This document shows positions 46,830 to 60,376 of a stretch of 64,000 nt of DNA, one piece after another. The position numbers and the translations under genes are program-made. The stretch is taken from assembly GCF_003369915.1 (NCBI RefSeq), contig NC_046677.1, positions 25,500,913-25,564,912 of the forward strand, read 5' to 3'. The notes below the pieces were generated by a model. The model ran no database searches, was not told the DNA's origin, and saw nothing but the letters and a program-made list of their open reading frames with translations. Source of the stretch: Drosophila miranda (lineage: Eukaryota > Arthropoda > Insecta > Diptera > Drosophilidae). Numbering within the stretch: the stretch's first letter is position 1; each line of letters starts with the position of its first letter.

Positions 46830-49800
46830 CTAAAAATCGTAAAACTCGTTCGATTTGTTGTTGAAGCGACGCGTCAGCACATAGACAACCGCCTCATAGG
46901 TGGCCATCATGATTGCCGTGTTCGGAATCTGTCTGACCAGCTGCGTGGCCAAGCCTCTGTGGGTGCACAAAATATAGAGAGGATGGAGCAATTAGTGGCC
47001 TGGAATACTTGGCAAATAATAATAACTATAAAGCAGAGTCAGCACGCTCGCTCGGTGCGGGTCCGAGTGATAATCAAATTAAGGTAAACAAACAGAACAA
47101 GATGCGACGCAAAAGAATGATTTCTTAAATAGATTTCACGCCGAGGAGGGGGTATAGATTTGGGGAAGCCACGAAGTCGTGGGTGGCGTGTTATGATAAT
47201 TTATTATAGCGTTGGAAATGCCAACAATCTAAAAAAGCATCCGCTTTATCATATAAATGTGCTTCTTTTTATAGAGGATGCGCTTCAGGGCAAAAGTGCT
47301 ATAAAAATGAAACGGGAGTAAGCTTGTGGGATTCCCTATAACAATCTTTAAGTTCATTCTGAGTTGTTCTCTGAATAAACTAAAGAAACCCCCAACCAGT
47401 GGGGATTCCTACGCACCTATACAGTCCAGGTCTGCCCTCCTCCTTCCACACCGTATGCAGTGTCTGCCAGAAGGAATTGTACTTGTTGCCCTCCTCGCGC
47501 AGCCGAGTACGTGCCACCTCGTGCGGATACGCAATGCAGGAGGCGATTGTCTTCGAGACGGCACCGGCCATCATGAACTCCAAAAAGTCCCGCGAGCCCT
47601 TGGTGTCTGTTTGCCTCTGATTGCGTTGCTCCAACTAAAAACAAAAAAAAAAATGGAAGATTAATCGGGGGGATTCCACAAGCCGAAACCTAATCACACG
47701 ACTTTCTCATACCAATTTGGATTTGATGAACTCGTAGATGACAAAGTGCACCATGGTCTCGCAGATGCCAAAGTAGCTGGCCGTGATGCCCTTGTAGAAG
47801 GCCGCAATACCGCCCTGGGCATACACACGCTCGATGCACTGCCGCACTGTCATTTGCACCTTGGAGTTGTGGTCCAGTTGCATGCGGGTCTTCACAAACC
47901 AAATGGGATTAGTGGCCGTGGATGAGACAAAGCCAGCACTGGCCGCACTCATGATGTGCACCAGCGGGGAGTCACGTTCAACGAAACTGATAAAAGATCG
48001 CAAAAATCCAAGAATGAATACGAGCAGTACATTTATGACTAGAGGCAGGCACTTACCCCAAACTGTTGAGCGAGTTCTTGGTCTGTGAGTAGGTGCAAAA
48101 GTAAATGGCACGAGAGGGCGCAACGCCTACGAGATTCGGACCAAGACCTTTGAACAGGGCACGTGGACCCTCGTTCTGGACAATGTGTCTGGGAAGAGGA
48201 AGGAAATAAGGAATGAAATAAGTTAGTGATGTACCGCAGACTTATACACTTACCGCAGACACTGGATGATGCTCATGGATTTGGGGGTTGTCGATGAGAT
48301 GCCGCAATGGGAAATGGCCATAATCTGTAAGGAGTACAAGCAAAAAATGCAATTAAAAGCTGCTCAATCATGGATGCCAGGACAATGGAGATGAAAATGT
48401 TGTGTTGTGGCAGAGGGTTTCGGTTAGGATATATGGCAATGTGCCTGGAATGTGGTGGATCATTTGTGTGTATGTGTTGTATGAGAAATAGGTAAAAAAG
48501 AAGTTGGTACTACCCTACGCACACCCCCAATCACCTGTGGCTGTGATCTGTTACGTAATATCGTTGTGCTTAGCTTACGTCGTTGTTCCGGCCTCAACAG
48601 CTCAGAGGGGCCGCCATTGGCCGGTCCACTCCCCGTTGGCTCCACGAGCCTCGAGGATGGCGTCATGAATGCCGTCGAGCTTTGCAGACGCGTCTTGACC
48701 ACCTCCAGGGGGCATGTTACCACGGCTCCAACGGTGCCAGCGGATCTGTTAGAGGCAAGGAAACCAAAGAAACATCAGTAATCTGTTTGGAAAATGTTCC
48801 CCCATCTAAAAATAGTTGCGGTCGCCTCCCCCAACAAAGAGATAAAGTGCTTTGACATGGTGTGTGTGTTCTCTCCATTCCATCCCCCCCGTTGTCCCGT
48901 AAGATTAGTGCCAAAAATGTTTGAATATCATAAAAATAAATCGCATTTGGCAATCGACCACGCTGAAATATACAAATGAGTAAATACACTCTCTCTCTCT
49001 CGTTCATATCTCATCTCAAAAACTCGTATTTCTTCGATTTGCGCAATTCCTTCGCTTAAATTGGTTTTTCGTTGGGGCACTATATCTAATATATCTCGAA
49101 TATCTGTACAAGCATGGGTCGCCTGTCACCCCTTCCATTTACGAGTCGAATTCCATTTTCATTTCAAGTGGAGGGCCGTTTTGATTGGTTCATTGCATTT
49201 TGCTCCATGGAACATTGCGGGGCTAGAGGCTTTGAATGAGAGGGGGCTGTTATCCATTAAGTAGTCCAGTAAATTATAGAAAATTTTCTATTTCATTTCT
49301 CATTTCACATGCAAATCAAGGTCATGTCATGTAATTGTTTACTGGCTTGTGAAATTGCTGGCATTCCGAATCAGAATGCAGATGTCGGTTCTCACAGAAC
49401 ACAAGGAAATCTCACACCCACACATATATTTTAATGGAAAGTTTGCTTAGGGTAATTTCGCCTGGAAGAATGTGTATAATTGAGTTAAACTTTTTATTGA
49501 AATAACCATTCAAATTATATTACAGAAATATCAAATCTGATGCATAACCATGTGGGTGCAACAGCACTATCGTAAGAAATCCATCACTGATTCCTGATCA
49601 ACAACATACAAGACGTGTGCCTGATCGACTCGAGATTCGCAGTTAAGGGGCAACTCCCGCATTCACCTTAAAGTTAACCTTGCCAAAAAAAATACAACCC
49701 TCCAAAATTAATTATACACGACCTTTCCCAAAAGGAACAATAAAACAAACCAAACCAACACACTGATTACCTCTATCAATATCAACAAATTGGAAAATTG

Positions 49801-52800
49801 TGAGATAAAAGTGCCATAATCACTTTGCTATCTAGGGAATGTATTTGTATTTATTCGCCGGAGCATAACTCCTGATCGCAGAACTTGTAAATTGGCGGTT
49901 GGCAACAGAACAGCGAGAGAACCATGAAATTCGATTATGATTATAATAATCCACGACAATGACCGCCACACGAGACGGAAAATAGTTATGCAACAAAGAA
50001 ATATAAAAGGGGATGGAAAACGAGACAGAAGAGAAACACGACAACAAGTTTGATCGATGAAGCAGAAAGTTTCCTGCAACAGGCACGAATGTCTCCTTTA
50101 ATCCCTGGAAAGTACAGAAATTAATCAACGTTGGCATCTTCAAATGAGGGCTGGGGCTGGGATTGCAGTGGAGCCAGTGGGTAGTCGAGAACCGGTCCGT
50201 ACTGGTTACGGATTGACCCCCGCCTCTGGGGCAGATAACCTTTGCCAGCCCCGCGAATGAATTGCAATTCGGTCGGACAAAGCGGGACTATCCGGACTAT
50301 CAGCTCCTATCAGCGATGGCCCCAGGGCCCCGCGTCTGTCCCCATACTACATTTATATGGATGCTCAGTCCCAGGCGGAATCTGTGACATAATTACTGCG
50401 AAACCGGTAAGAACCGAAACCAATCCAAAGAGAGAGGGAGAGAGCAACGCGAACACGCCATATGTTCCAGCAATCTTCCTTTTTCCTTTTCCAACTTTTT
50501 TGGCAATGTTTGACACATTTATAGGCAGCCTTTTCGCACCCGCTCGGCAAGCACAGACCTGATTAAACAATTTCACAAATATAATCACATTTAATCAATG
50601 GATTAATGGTCAAGTGTTCCCACTATTGAATTACAATTAGCATCTGGCTGCCACTTCACGAGAAAGTATTTAGGGCAAGCCGTGTTTGCCCTGCAACGTG
50701 CCAGACACAAGGATAGACAGATGGGCAAACACAAATATCAAGGAGAAAGAGCGAGGCACGTTTCGGTTACGGTTGCGGCTGTTACGGGGAACTGGGAGTC
50801 ACGGATCAACAGGTTAACGGACTTGAGGAATGAAATCGTTTCAATTTAAGGGGGGATTTGTTAGCCTCCCAATCTGGGGATTTCATCTGAATCAACATAA
50901 AATATACAAACAGCTGCGCTGGATAACAGATTCTTATCCGGATTCTTCTAGACAACGAATGATATGAGGCATTGATTAATCCCTTGAAAACCTGTATGTA
51001 ATCCAACGATGACCACTTCCGACCTAAGCAAATGCTACAAAAGAGAATGTAAAAAAACAACATACATGACGTGTGCATGACATTAATGCTCGGCTCGAGT
51101 TATGCTGATACGTTTTGTTGTTGTTCAAATGCAAAAATTCTGCTCACCGCTGATCTAATCCCTCATTGAAAAGTCTTTTTCCTTTGCTAATGGGAACAAA
51201 ATATAATTATCCATGGCATCATGAATTTAAAAAAAACCAATTCCAACTGTTTCATCATGAGTGAAACATGTGAAATTCTGAATATTTTTGCAACAAGTAG
51301 CTATATTTTCAAGTACACACGAACGTGTACGTAGAACCATATCTATAGCCACATCGGGACTCCCGATCGATGGCCTCCCCCCGGCTGCCGCTGACAGAAC
51401 ATGTGTGAAATGTGCAAAATGCAGCCGGTCCGGTTAATGTTAATGCGCTATTTATCTGTTTTTTGACATTGGTCGGGTTCGCCGATGTTGTTCGCCCCAC
51501 AAACACGCGCTCTCTGGTGGCAGATAAGAGGTGGAAACTTTGGGGCCTAGCAGACATGGTCTATGGACGAGACGTACAAGTGTAAAAAGTGTGGGAAACC
51601 GAACCTGATAATTCCCTTTACCGATGCGTCAGCCCTCTCTGTTGGGGAGGCTTTTGTCCAGCAGCTGCCTAAGAGTCCCACACCTGTTCCTCCCCTCCCC
51701 AACCATCGTTCGGCACTGGGCACTGATAAAGACGTCTTGGCGGGGGCTACATCTTATCAAGAAATATTTCGAGTTTTATTTTTCTTTTAATTTTATTTTG
51801 CGTTTCGCAGACTTAAGTTTCGTCTTATCAGTGCGATTCTAAATTTTGTTCTTCTTTTTGCTAACGTTTTTTCCTTTTCTTTTGGCGTTTTTGTTTTTGT
51901 TGTTTTAGATTACGAAATTTATGGAAAGTTTTGAATGTTTTTGTTTCTTTCTTTTATGGGTCAAAAGAATCAAGGTTAAACGGAATATTGCCATTTGCAT
52001 TTGTAAATGGAATGGGTTAAAGCTGTAGGGCATTCCCAAGAAACGGAAATGTTGGAAAAACAATCAAGTTTTCAAATTCAAAGGCCGCCATGATGGATCC
52101 ACTGCTTTTCTGTTGAACTGCTTGCCTAACTGTACATAATGAACCGATGCAAAACAGCTGATTTTCACGTGTTGTTGGAGTACAAAAACAATGAGTTCCA
52201 AAACATATGTATTCAAATTTTCTAGTGAAAAATTGACATTTCTTAGATGAAATGCATTTAGTACTTATCTAAAAAAAAATATTTTTCAAATAATAGAAAG
52301 TAATTAAGGAACTCGCTAAGATTAGATTTTATTTTGGTTTTTATTCAATAAATTCTATATAAACTTGGCACGCGACCTTCTATAGAAAAATATATACATA
52401 AACATCATTTTTAAATAAAAATCTTTCCCTGACAATATATCTATGTACATATATGTTCTAATACAACGGTACAATATATACAGCCAATAAAAATGTTTAT
52501 ATTTATATTAAGAAAATATGTGTCTAGATCAAGAGCAGAATAAAACAGGACGCCCTTGACACAATTTTTGGCTATAGGAAATGTTTGCAAACATTATACC
52601 AGCAAACTGAATAAATTATCAAAACCAAAGCAATGCCACAAATTCAAATAAAACGAAAAGAAGATGATAAGGAGTCAAAGAAGATAAATAAATGATAATG
52701 AGAGAGTACAAAAACGATAGATAAATGAGAGCAAATAAGAGTAACTTTCCATTTATTCATTCATTTATATATCTACATGTTCACACTTCTAACTGGAAGC

Positions 52801-55800
52801 ACATTTTGGCGCCAGAAAGCGACCTTAGATGCCAGTATACCCATCCCCGAAAACGAGCAAGCGAGACAGATACATTTGTTACGGGTTTCCAAAAAATAAA
52901 TACAAAAATGCGTACGTGCGGGAAGACATGTCGCTTAGAGCCAAAGAAGAGAACAGGAGAGAAACCAAAAACGAAAACAAATCACAGCTGATGGGAAAAT
53001 CGAAAAAGTTAATAGAAAATTGTGTCGCAAAAAAGAATAATGCTCTGATGGATGCGGAAAACTAAGAAGCTATCTACGGGTTGCAAGACCCAAACGTAAC
53101 TATATAATATGGTAATACAATCTTGTGTATTTATTGAGTTCAGCAAAACAGGAAAGGTCTCTTCCAATGCTTCCTTCTCTGTGCTAAAAACATTTATTAT
53201 TTTTTTTTAACAAAAAACCGCGTCTAAAAATAATCAGAGAAATGAAGTGCGATTACGAGTATTCACAACTTTCAGGCAGAACAGAAGTGACATTGTTTGT
53301 TCTGTATTATCTCCTACTACCCCTCCACGGCGCCACCTCAGATTGGCAGCAATGTTGTTTGTTGCATTCGATTCAAACGCCTTCAACCAGCCGCCGACGA
53401 GTCAGTGTGCCAGAAAAAGTTTATTTGCCCGGGGCGACCGTCTAGAAAAACCAAAACAAAAATCCAAATCGCTTGCCAAGCTCAATTTAGAATAGGGGTT
53501 TCTATGAGTATATAAAAATACAAAAAATAACAATGTATACGTTATAATTGGGGGTAAAATAGAGAATAGAGAAATTTGCAGTGTGTTTTTGCCAAAATTT
53601 CGAAAACATACCAAAACCTCGTTTGTACATATGATCTAAATTGTCTAGAGTCTAGACCAATTTAACAATTTTCTTTAATTGCCGATTGTTGTCAGATAAT
53701 TAATGCCATCATTATTTTCATATTATGAGGACAGACTTTTCTGTACAAAGTACAGTCTAAATACTGCAGTTCAAACATCATTTAATCGAAATTTAAGAAC
53801 CTTAAACGTTTCCATTGACAATATATGTAGGTTTGTTTCAGTTTTTGTACAAAAATATATATTAGAAATCAATAAAATAGAATACAATACAATACAAAAT
53901 GAAACGAAACGAGGTGGAACGTTGTGAGTTGCTGCGGACACCGCAACTCTACAGTTATACCCGATACTAAGTCAGTATGGCTCTCTCCGGCAGACGCCGC
54001 TAATATTGAACGACACGACAAAGAGTGCGTGCGAGAGAGACAGAAAATCAGTCTGAGCGTGACGTCGGGCGCTGCGTAGCCACTGCAAATTGATTTGTTC
54101 CTATTGGCTATAAAAATGATCTGATCTGATCCAGATTCAGCAATCTGATAGATATGGTCATTATCTATGATTCTGCGTTTTTAGTTTTCTCAAATGTGCA
54201 ATATTGTGGATGCAACAGATTTTCGTCCTTTGTGGGGGCGGAAGGGGGTGGGGCGAAATTCTGAGCATATACGTTTTATAGTGAGATCTAACAGAAGTGC
54301 GGATACCAAATTTGGTTACTCTAGCCTTAATAGTCTCTGAGATTTGTGGATGCCCCAGATGTTCGTCCTTTGCGGGGGCGGAAGGGGGTGTGGCGAAATT
54401 TGGACACGAAACGGTCAAGGTCCGATATCACAGGAGTGTGGATACCAAATTTGGTTGCTCTGGCTCTTATAGGTTCTGAGATCCTTGAACTCATATTTTG
54501 CAATTGGCAAAACCGACCATGAAACCTGTGTGTTAGAGAGAGACAGAGCGAGAAAGAATGAAATTGTTTTCTTGATTCTGGCTATAATAATTATACGATC
54601 TGGTTCAGATTTTGCAATCTAGAAGATATAGTCATCCTCTACGATTTTGCGTTTTTAGTTTTATACTATCTTTAAAAATGTAGATTCCACAGATTTTCGT
54701 CCTTTGTGGGGGCGGAAGTGGGCGGGGCGAAGTTTTGAAATATTTTTGTAGCAGTGACATATCACAGAAGTCTGGATCCAAAACATCGTTGCTCTAGCTC
54801 TTATAGTCTTTGAGCACTAGGCGCTGAAGGGGACGGACGGACGGACGGACGGACAGACAGACAGGGCTCAATCGACTCGGCTATTGATGCTGATCAAGAA
54901 TATATATACTTTATGGGGTCGGAAACGATTCCTTCTGGACGTTACACACATCCACTTTTACCACAAATCTAATATACCCCAATACTCATTTTGAGTATCG
55001 GGTATAAAAAAAACGTGTTATATCGCTATATTGTTGAGTTTCCGCCTTGGCAGCGTATTTTGAATAGCTTTCCAATAGACAAAAACACAAAAATAGCAGC
55101 AGAATTTCAAATATTGTACGAACTTGCGGCTCAGCTTTATATAAAACATGAATATCTATAAGAATTTATAGTTTTCTTTACCATTCAGTTGGAAAGAGTT
55201 CTGTAATTTCCTTCATGTACAGTTTTCAAAATGTTTACATTGAGTTTAAAGCAGCTTTGGGGTGCTCGACTATGTAGATGGATGGTCGGATGCATGTCGG
55301 TTAATTGCACGTTTGCTTTTGGTTTTATTTATAGCGATATAACAATGTGGTGCCGCCGGAGCAAGGCAAGGTTGTTTTTGCCTTAGTTTTCACAACGTTT
55401 ACAAACACGAGACACACACACACACACACAGAAATACCCAGCCCACCCCCCTTTTTGTGGTAGTTCTAGCAACAGGGTTACAAATACTTGGGCATTAAGA
55501 AAGCTCTGGCCTGGTTGCAACGTGAATGCTTTTCAACAACAGTTTTTTCTGCGCTTTAAGTGCACTACACATACGCAAACATATGCATATAATACTTACA
55601 TATGTACACGTACACTAGTATAGTATATAAGAAAGAAGTCTTACGACAGTAAAATGTGAACATTGAAACGATTTTCTTGAGTTGTTGTTTAACTGCTGAT
55701 AAAAAGGCTTAGGCCAGCGCAGGCCGGCCGGCAAAATTACTCAGTTCTGGAGCCCCCTGTCTGTCATGTTGATGTTTTGTGGCGTTTTAGGGGGCGGCCC

Positions 55801-57468
55801 TCTGGGGTTATTGTCGGGGATAACAAAACATGCACTCCGTCAAGGCCATATCAAAAGTTCCATTCCAAATTTAGCATGTATGTATGTTCCATCAAACACC
55901 CACCAACCTTTCGTTCCTGTTTCTGATACATTTACATACATTTCCCGAAAAACCAGAGGCTCGACTCCTCTTTCTGTCAGTCTCTTTCTTTGCTTCTTTC
56001 ATTCTTTCTCCTTCCAACAAATACGGAACCAGAACGGAACAGAGTCACAAATAAAGCTGCAATCTGAACTTTCCGATCCCCTACACAAAGCACAAGGGAA
56101 ACAACAACACGAATTGCTTCGGAGAGACACGGATCACTCCCCCAGGCACTCGAACGGGTTCAAGAGACTGATATGCCTCGCAGTGTGCGGCCCGTGTGTG
56201 TGTGCGTGTGTGTGTGTAGGGTGCAGGTAAAAATAAAAACAAAGTCAGATGCGCGGTCCCGGGTCTAAAAATAGAAACGATAAAAGCGACAATCATAATA
56301 ATAACAGAAACAAAAACAGCAACAAGAACAACAATGCAATTGAGCTTGTTAATGCCCGCCGCCTGAGTTATGGAACTCGAATTGGACATTGCCTGTAACG
56401 TGATTCAAGCAATAGCAATGAACCGAGTAGAGAAAGTAAGATAAAGAGAGAGAGGGGACAAGGGATAGGAAGGAGAGCTCCTGCATAACATGAGCTGATA
56501 AATGACCAATGTACATACATATGTACAGTATTTATTTTTGTTGCACATATTTACATACATATCCTGGGTATATTTGTGTTCTTAACCAAATATCATATCT
56601 ATTCTTGATTAGCATCAAGCCACGCTCCTCTTAATTTAGTAGTAAAAGAGCGCTAATTGTGTTAACATATAATTAGTGGAAGTCCTGATCGGATAATTAT
56701 TACAGACATAACCACGAAAAAGTATATATAGTCCCTTGTGATTATGATGGGTATTCGTCAGTCGTCACTCTGCTTTACCGCTCTTGTTCTATAGTACTTT
56801 TAGTACTCATGTCCCCTCTTGCGGTGACGTTTATCTCGAATCCAAAATTGTTTTTCGCCAATCGCTGTGGACTGCAAAGCAGAGAGCAGAGCAGCTGTCC
56901 CCCAAAGCACGTGAACGGAGCATGGCTCTCTTAAATTATTTTGCTGTTTGTGCTTCTGTACCCTTTCAAAGAATGATATTATTTTTACCAGATGTTTTCA
57001 ACGCACAAACGGAAGATCCTCCAACCTTATAAAGCGTATATGCATATTCTTGATCATCAATATCGATCGAGTTTAGTATATAAATGGAAACTGCAAGCGT
57101 ATCATAAGATTCGGTGCGCCGCAGTTCGATTTTCTTTCGGCCTTTTTTTTTTGGCGCCATTGCCAACTATTGCCAACCCCTCCGGCCTGTCGCCGGAGGC
57201 CAGGTCAAATTTACTTCAACGAATTTCGGGCTGCTTCTGATTTGCGGCTAACTAAATCTAATCGCAATTGCGCCGTTTTAGAGATTCAACGTATTACTAT
57301 GTACGAAACGAAATCCAAGCAAAACCGGTTTATTGTAGGTCTGTTGGAGCCTGACCTGCGATAAGACGCAATAGTTGCCCCAACAAACATACGAAAAATA
57401 AAGAAAATAGATTCCACTTACCCGCCGGCAATCAAATGAATGAAAGTATCTGCCTTGTTTTGAGCCAT
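46830..57468 (-). CDS. Rim2: Mitochondrial pyrimidine nucleotide carrier Rim2 (SLC25A33/36 type)
   Basis: Inner-membrane carrier that imports pyrimidine nucleoside triphosphates for mitochondrial DNA and RNA synthesis. Seven exons, 57468-57422, 48745-48535, 48324-48254, 48188-48057, 47986-47713, 47634-47417 and 46956-46830, give 359 residues. Exon 1 encodes [16 protein letters not shown] and lies 8.7 kb from exon 2 ([20 protein letters not shown]). Three mitochondrial carrier repeats are present with signatures [18 protein letters not shown] and PHEVARTRL. The insertion of about 60 residues after the first signature is typical of this subfamily. The phase arithmetic closes exactly at the TAG (46830-46832), which supports all junctions. 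Confidence 0.95.
48746..57421 (-). other. Rim2 intron 1 (8.7 kb)
   Basis: Long AT-rich intron. Apart from the DINE-1-like element at 53911-55006, CA/GT microsatellites (about 55415-55430 and 56198-56217) and CT-rich tracts, I see no nested gene. The open frames inside it on either strand have no domain signal. Confidence 0.7.
53911..55006 (-). mobile_element. DINE-1/mini-me-like element
   Basis: Read on the minus strand, it begins with the ATACCCGATACTCAAAATGAG sequence (a terminal hairpin of ATACTCA and TGAGTAT). It then runs through the widely dispersed Drosophila block containing AAACGATTCC... on the plus strand (CGGAAACGATTCCTTCTGGA) and a GGAC/GTCC microsatellite (54837-54862). The interior has three diverged copies of a GGGGGCGGAAG-containing segment (about 54232, 54373 and 54708). 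Non-coding. Such elements are Helitron-related and very common in Drosophila. Confidence 0.8.
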
Positions 57469-57977
57469 GCTCACGCTCTTCCGTCACTTAATATTCAATC
57501 AGTGATTGATTAAATAGCCACTAATTAACGCGCACTTGAGATTTACAAAAATAGGCAGCACAAAAAACTACTTTTGAAGGCACGACGACGCGACGCAGCG
57601 CGTAGGTGGACAAGGGGCCCAAAAAGCTGGCGTGGGCCGGGGGGCCCGACCGGGGCTTATCCCAATGGATTTGTATTGGTATTGGTTTAAACTTTTCTTA
57701 ATTATTTCACCAGGTCCAAAAGAACTTTCAGCGGTGCAAATTCTTCTGCAATTCAGCTGCTTTTTTTTTGGCAATGACAAGTTATGCAACTGCAACGGTA
57801 TTCACTGATAACGATTATAGTTAATTATGACAATTATGCGCACGGCGCCAAGTCCATCGAGCACTCGTTTAACTGTTTAAATGTTTCTTAATGTTTAAAT
57901 AAATCAGGTAGAAATAAATCCGCAGCTCGAAAAAAACACGTCCGGATGTATCGTTGTAGATTTATCGTTATCGGATT

Positions 57978-58580
57978 TATAGCGTCTCGTATGATGAAAA
58001 CCCGAACTTAGCCCACTTAAGCCCCATCTATTTAAATAGTTCAACTATTTGAGGTAAATGGCGGAAAATATTAACGATTTTAAAGTCTTCGTGTAGATTC
58101 ATGCCATCTCTCCTCTGAACTTAAAAAAAACCCACGAAATTTTTCACCTGAACTGCCCTAAAATTATTAAATTTGTATTATTATTTTCGGTGGAATATTA
58201 AAATACCCCCTTGGCTTGCAATGGGTTAATCGTTCCTCGATTATGAGATTCCGTCGTATATTATTAGCTAGATAGAACATTTAGCCATGCCCACATAATT
58301 TTATCTGATTAATGAATCAATTTTCTACTTGACTGGCTTATTTTGAATACTTGACTTTAATGTTTTTTGCCTCAATTTTGGTACCTCAACAACAATATAG
58401 CGTCTGGTATGGTAAAAGACCGAACTTAGCCCACTAAAGCCCCCTCTATTTAAATAGTTTAACTACTTGCGGTAAATGGCGGAAAATATTAACGATTGTA
58501 AAGGATTTATGCCATCTTTTCTCTGAACTTAAAAAAAGCCCACGAAATTTTTCACCTGAACTGCCCTAAAATGATTCAAT
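57978..58580. repeat. Direct repeat pair, about 190 bp, 420 bp apart
   Basis: 57978-58170 recurs at 58398-58580. Shared words include CCGAACTTAGCCCACT, GGTAAATGGCGGAAAATATT and CCCACGAAATTTTTCACCTG. The two are about 85-90 percent alike by eye and flank the dispersed repeat copy, so the set may be one composite or nested repeat. Confidence 0.8.
58195..58365 (-). repeat. Dispersed promoter repeat copy, minus orientation
   Basis: The reverse complement matches the sequence just upstream of the SC35 promoter closely. Shared words include GGCCAGTCAAGTA (GCCAGTCAAGTA here), AAAATTATGTGGGCATGGCT and CGACGGAA. No gene starts next to it, so it shows that the family moves or spreads without promoters attached. 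Confidence 0.7.
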
Positions 58581-58801
58581 TTTCATTATTTCCGGTGAGT
58601 CAATAAAATATACTGGAAAATACTATGAAAAGTATAAAATTTGAAAGGTGTTTGAGTGGCAAAAAAATCAGTGTGACCTCGGACTTAGCGATAAAATATA
58701 ACTAAAAACGATCTTAGCCCATCTAACTACTATTTAAACAGCTTGTATATCCATTTAAGCCGTTTTAACAGAGAATTAGTAAGGCTATGCATAGATTATC
58801 C

Positions 58802-59624
58802 TTAGAGCAGATTATCCTTTTGTAAGTACAAATCAAGTTGGCGCGTGTTCAATCTCTTGCAACGCTTTAAGACGGACCGAACATCCCCGGCAAATCGAAT
58901 CGCATCGAGAAAGGGCAGTAAGTTGAGTAACTCAGTGTCCCAATCACCTATAACGTAGTCGAAGATAGGTATGGAATTGTCCATGTTGAAACAGCACTCA
59001 GGTATTGAATTATCTAGGAGAATCACATTGGCCATATCGTCGTTGACAATCGATACGAACTTAGCATTGAATCCTTCGACAGTGACGCATTTGTCGCGAA
59101 ACAGCCGATGTCCCAGAATGTTTCGTCCGCCATCCAAATAGTCAATAATAGGCGTGGCATATAGCTCGGTTCCAGCAGTGAATACGACTATATCGAACCA
59201 TTTCGAGACCTGATCCAGGAAATGGTCGACAAAGGGTCGCTTGTACACTTTGACCGTGGAATCGTGCAAATTAAACTCGAAATCAACTGGCACATATTTC
59301 CATTTCAATTTTTTCCGCGAAACCGGACTAGCCACCCCTTTCTTTACAATTACTGAGGTCATGAGAGTTTCATCCATGTCAAGGATGAGAGTTTTCTTCT
59401 TAACAAGCGTAAGTTTTCGCTTGGAACAAGATGTCAAGTAGTCGCCGTGCAAGTATTTTGATAGAAAGAGCTCATAACATAGCTTATTGCTATAATACCA
59501 TAAGCGTCGTCTAAAGCGCAGCAGAGTGCCCACCAACAGGATTCCGAGTCTATGGAGTTGGGGGTTGTATAGACTGGCTTAACATTGTGGTTACTTACAT
59601 TAAGAAACCTGCGTCAACTCCCAT
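58802..59624 (-). CDS. Dullard/CTDNEP1-like HAD phosphatase, divergent paralogue
   Basis: Two exons, 59624-59599 and 59549-58802, give 257 residues, close to the family's 244. An N-terminal membrane anchor (FLILGILLVGTLL) is followed by an FCP1/SCP phosphatase domain. The catalytic DxDxT motif is LILDMDETL near residue 65, where most members have DLDETL; both aspartates are kept. The HAD motif region VVFTAGTELYA and LNLLPFLDAIRFAGDVRSVL match CTDNEP1. The usual LLDNSP is LLDNSI. Dullard dephosphorylates lipin and dampens BMP signalling at the nuclear envelope. The fly gene dullard is X-linked in D. melanogaster, so this is more likely a diverged duplicate, perhaps testis-biased. That is inference. 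Confidence 0.85.
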
Positions 59625-59800
59625 TTTTGCTTTTAACTCTATAACAGAACAGTTAATGTATTTTTGAGAATCAAAGTAGCGTAAACGACAATGACGGATT
59701 TTCAGTAGCCTATTTGATTATTAATATACAGTTGATTAGTTCTAGTTCAAAAATGGCGCCCACTTACAACTATAAAAATACCCTAACGCTATACCAAAAC

Positions 59801-60376
59801 GAGGGGGAACGTTGTAATTTGCTGCGGAAACCGCAACTCTACATTTATACCCGATACATAGTCATTAAACGACAAAGAGTGCGTGCGAGAGAGACAGAAA
59901 ATCAGTCTGAGCGTGTCGTCGGGCACTGCGTTGGCTACGCAGTGGCTAATTGATTTGTTCCTTTTGGCTATACAAATTATCCGATCTGATCCAGATTCAG
60001 CAACCGGATAGATATGGTCATTCTCTATGATTGTGCGTTTTTAGTTTTCTCGTATCTTTAAAATTTTCGCCCTTTGTGGGGGCTGAAGTGGGTGGAGAAA
60101 AGTTTTGAAATATACTTGTAACAGTGACATATCACAGAAGTCCGGATATAAAATGTCGTTGCTCCAGCTCTTATAGTCTTTGAGTACTAGGCGCTGATAG
60201 GGACGGACAGACGGACGGGCGGACAGACAGACAGGGCTCAATCGACTTGGCTATTGATGCTGATCAAGACTATATATACTTTATGGGGTTGGAAACGATT
60301 CCTTCTGGACGTTACACACATCCACTTTTACCACAAATCTAATATACCCCAATACTCATTTTGAGTATCGGCTATA
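59801..60376 (-). mobile_element. DINE-1/mini-me-like element, shorter copy
   Basis: Same family and orientation as 53911-55006. It starts with the same GGGGAACGTTGT word and ends with the same CATTTTGAGTATCGG hairpin region, but about half the interior is missing. The GGAC microsatellite (about 60200-60225) is degenerate. Confidence 0.8.

Larger units (their letters stand above)
57469..58801. other. Rim2 upstream region with direct repeats
   Basis: No gene seen. It contains the direct repeat pair (57978-58170 and 58398-58580) and a minus-orientation copy of the dispersed promoter repeat (about 58195-58365). Confidence 0.6.

Noticed and set aside
54837-54862. GGAC repeat considered as a stand-alone microsatellite or CRISPR-like array
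   Set aside because: It is the usual GTCC microsatellite inside the DINE-1-like element and recurs at 60200-60225 in the second copy. There is no spacer-repeat structure.
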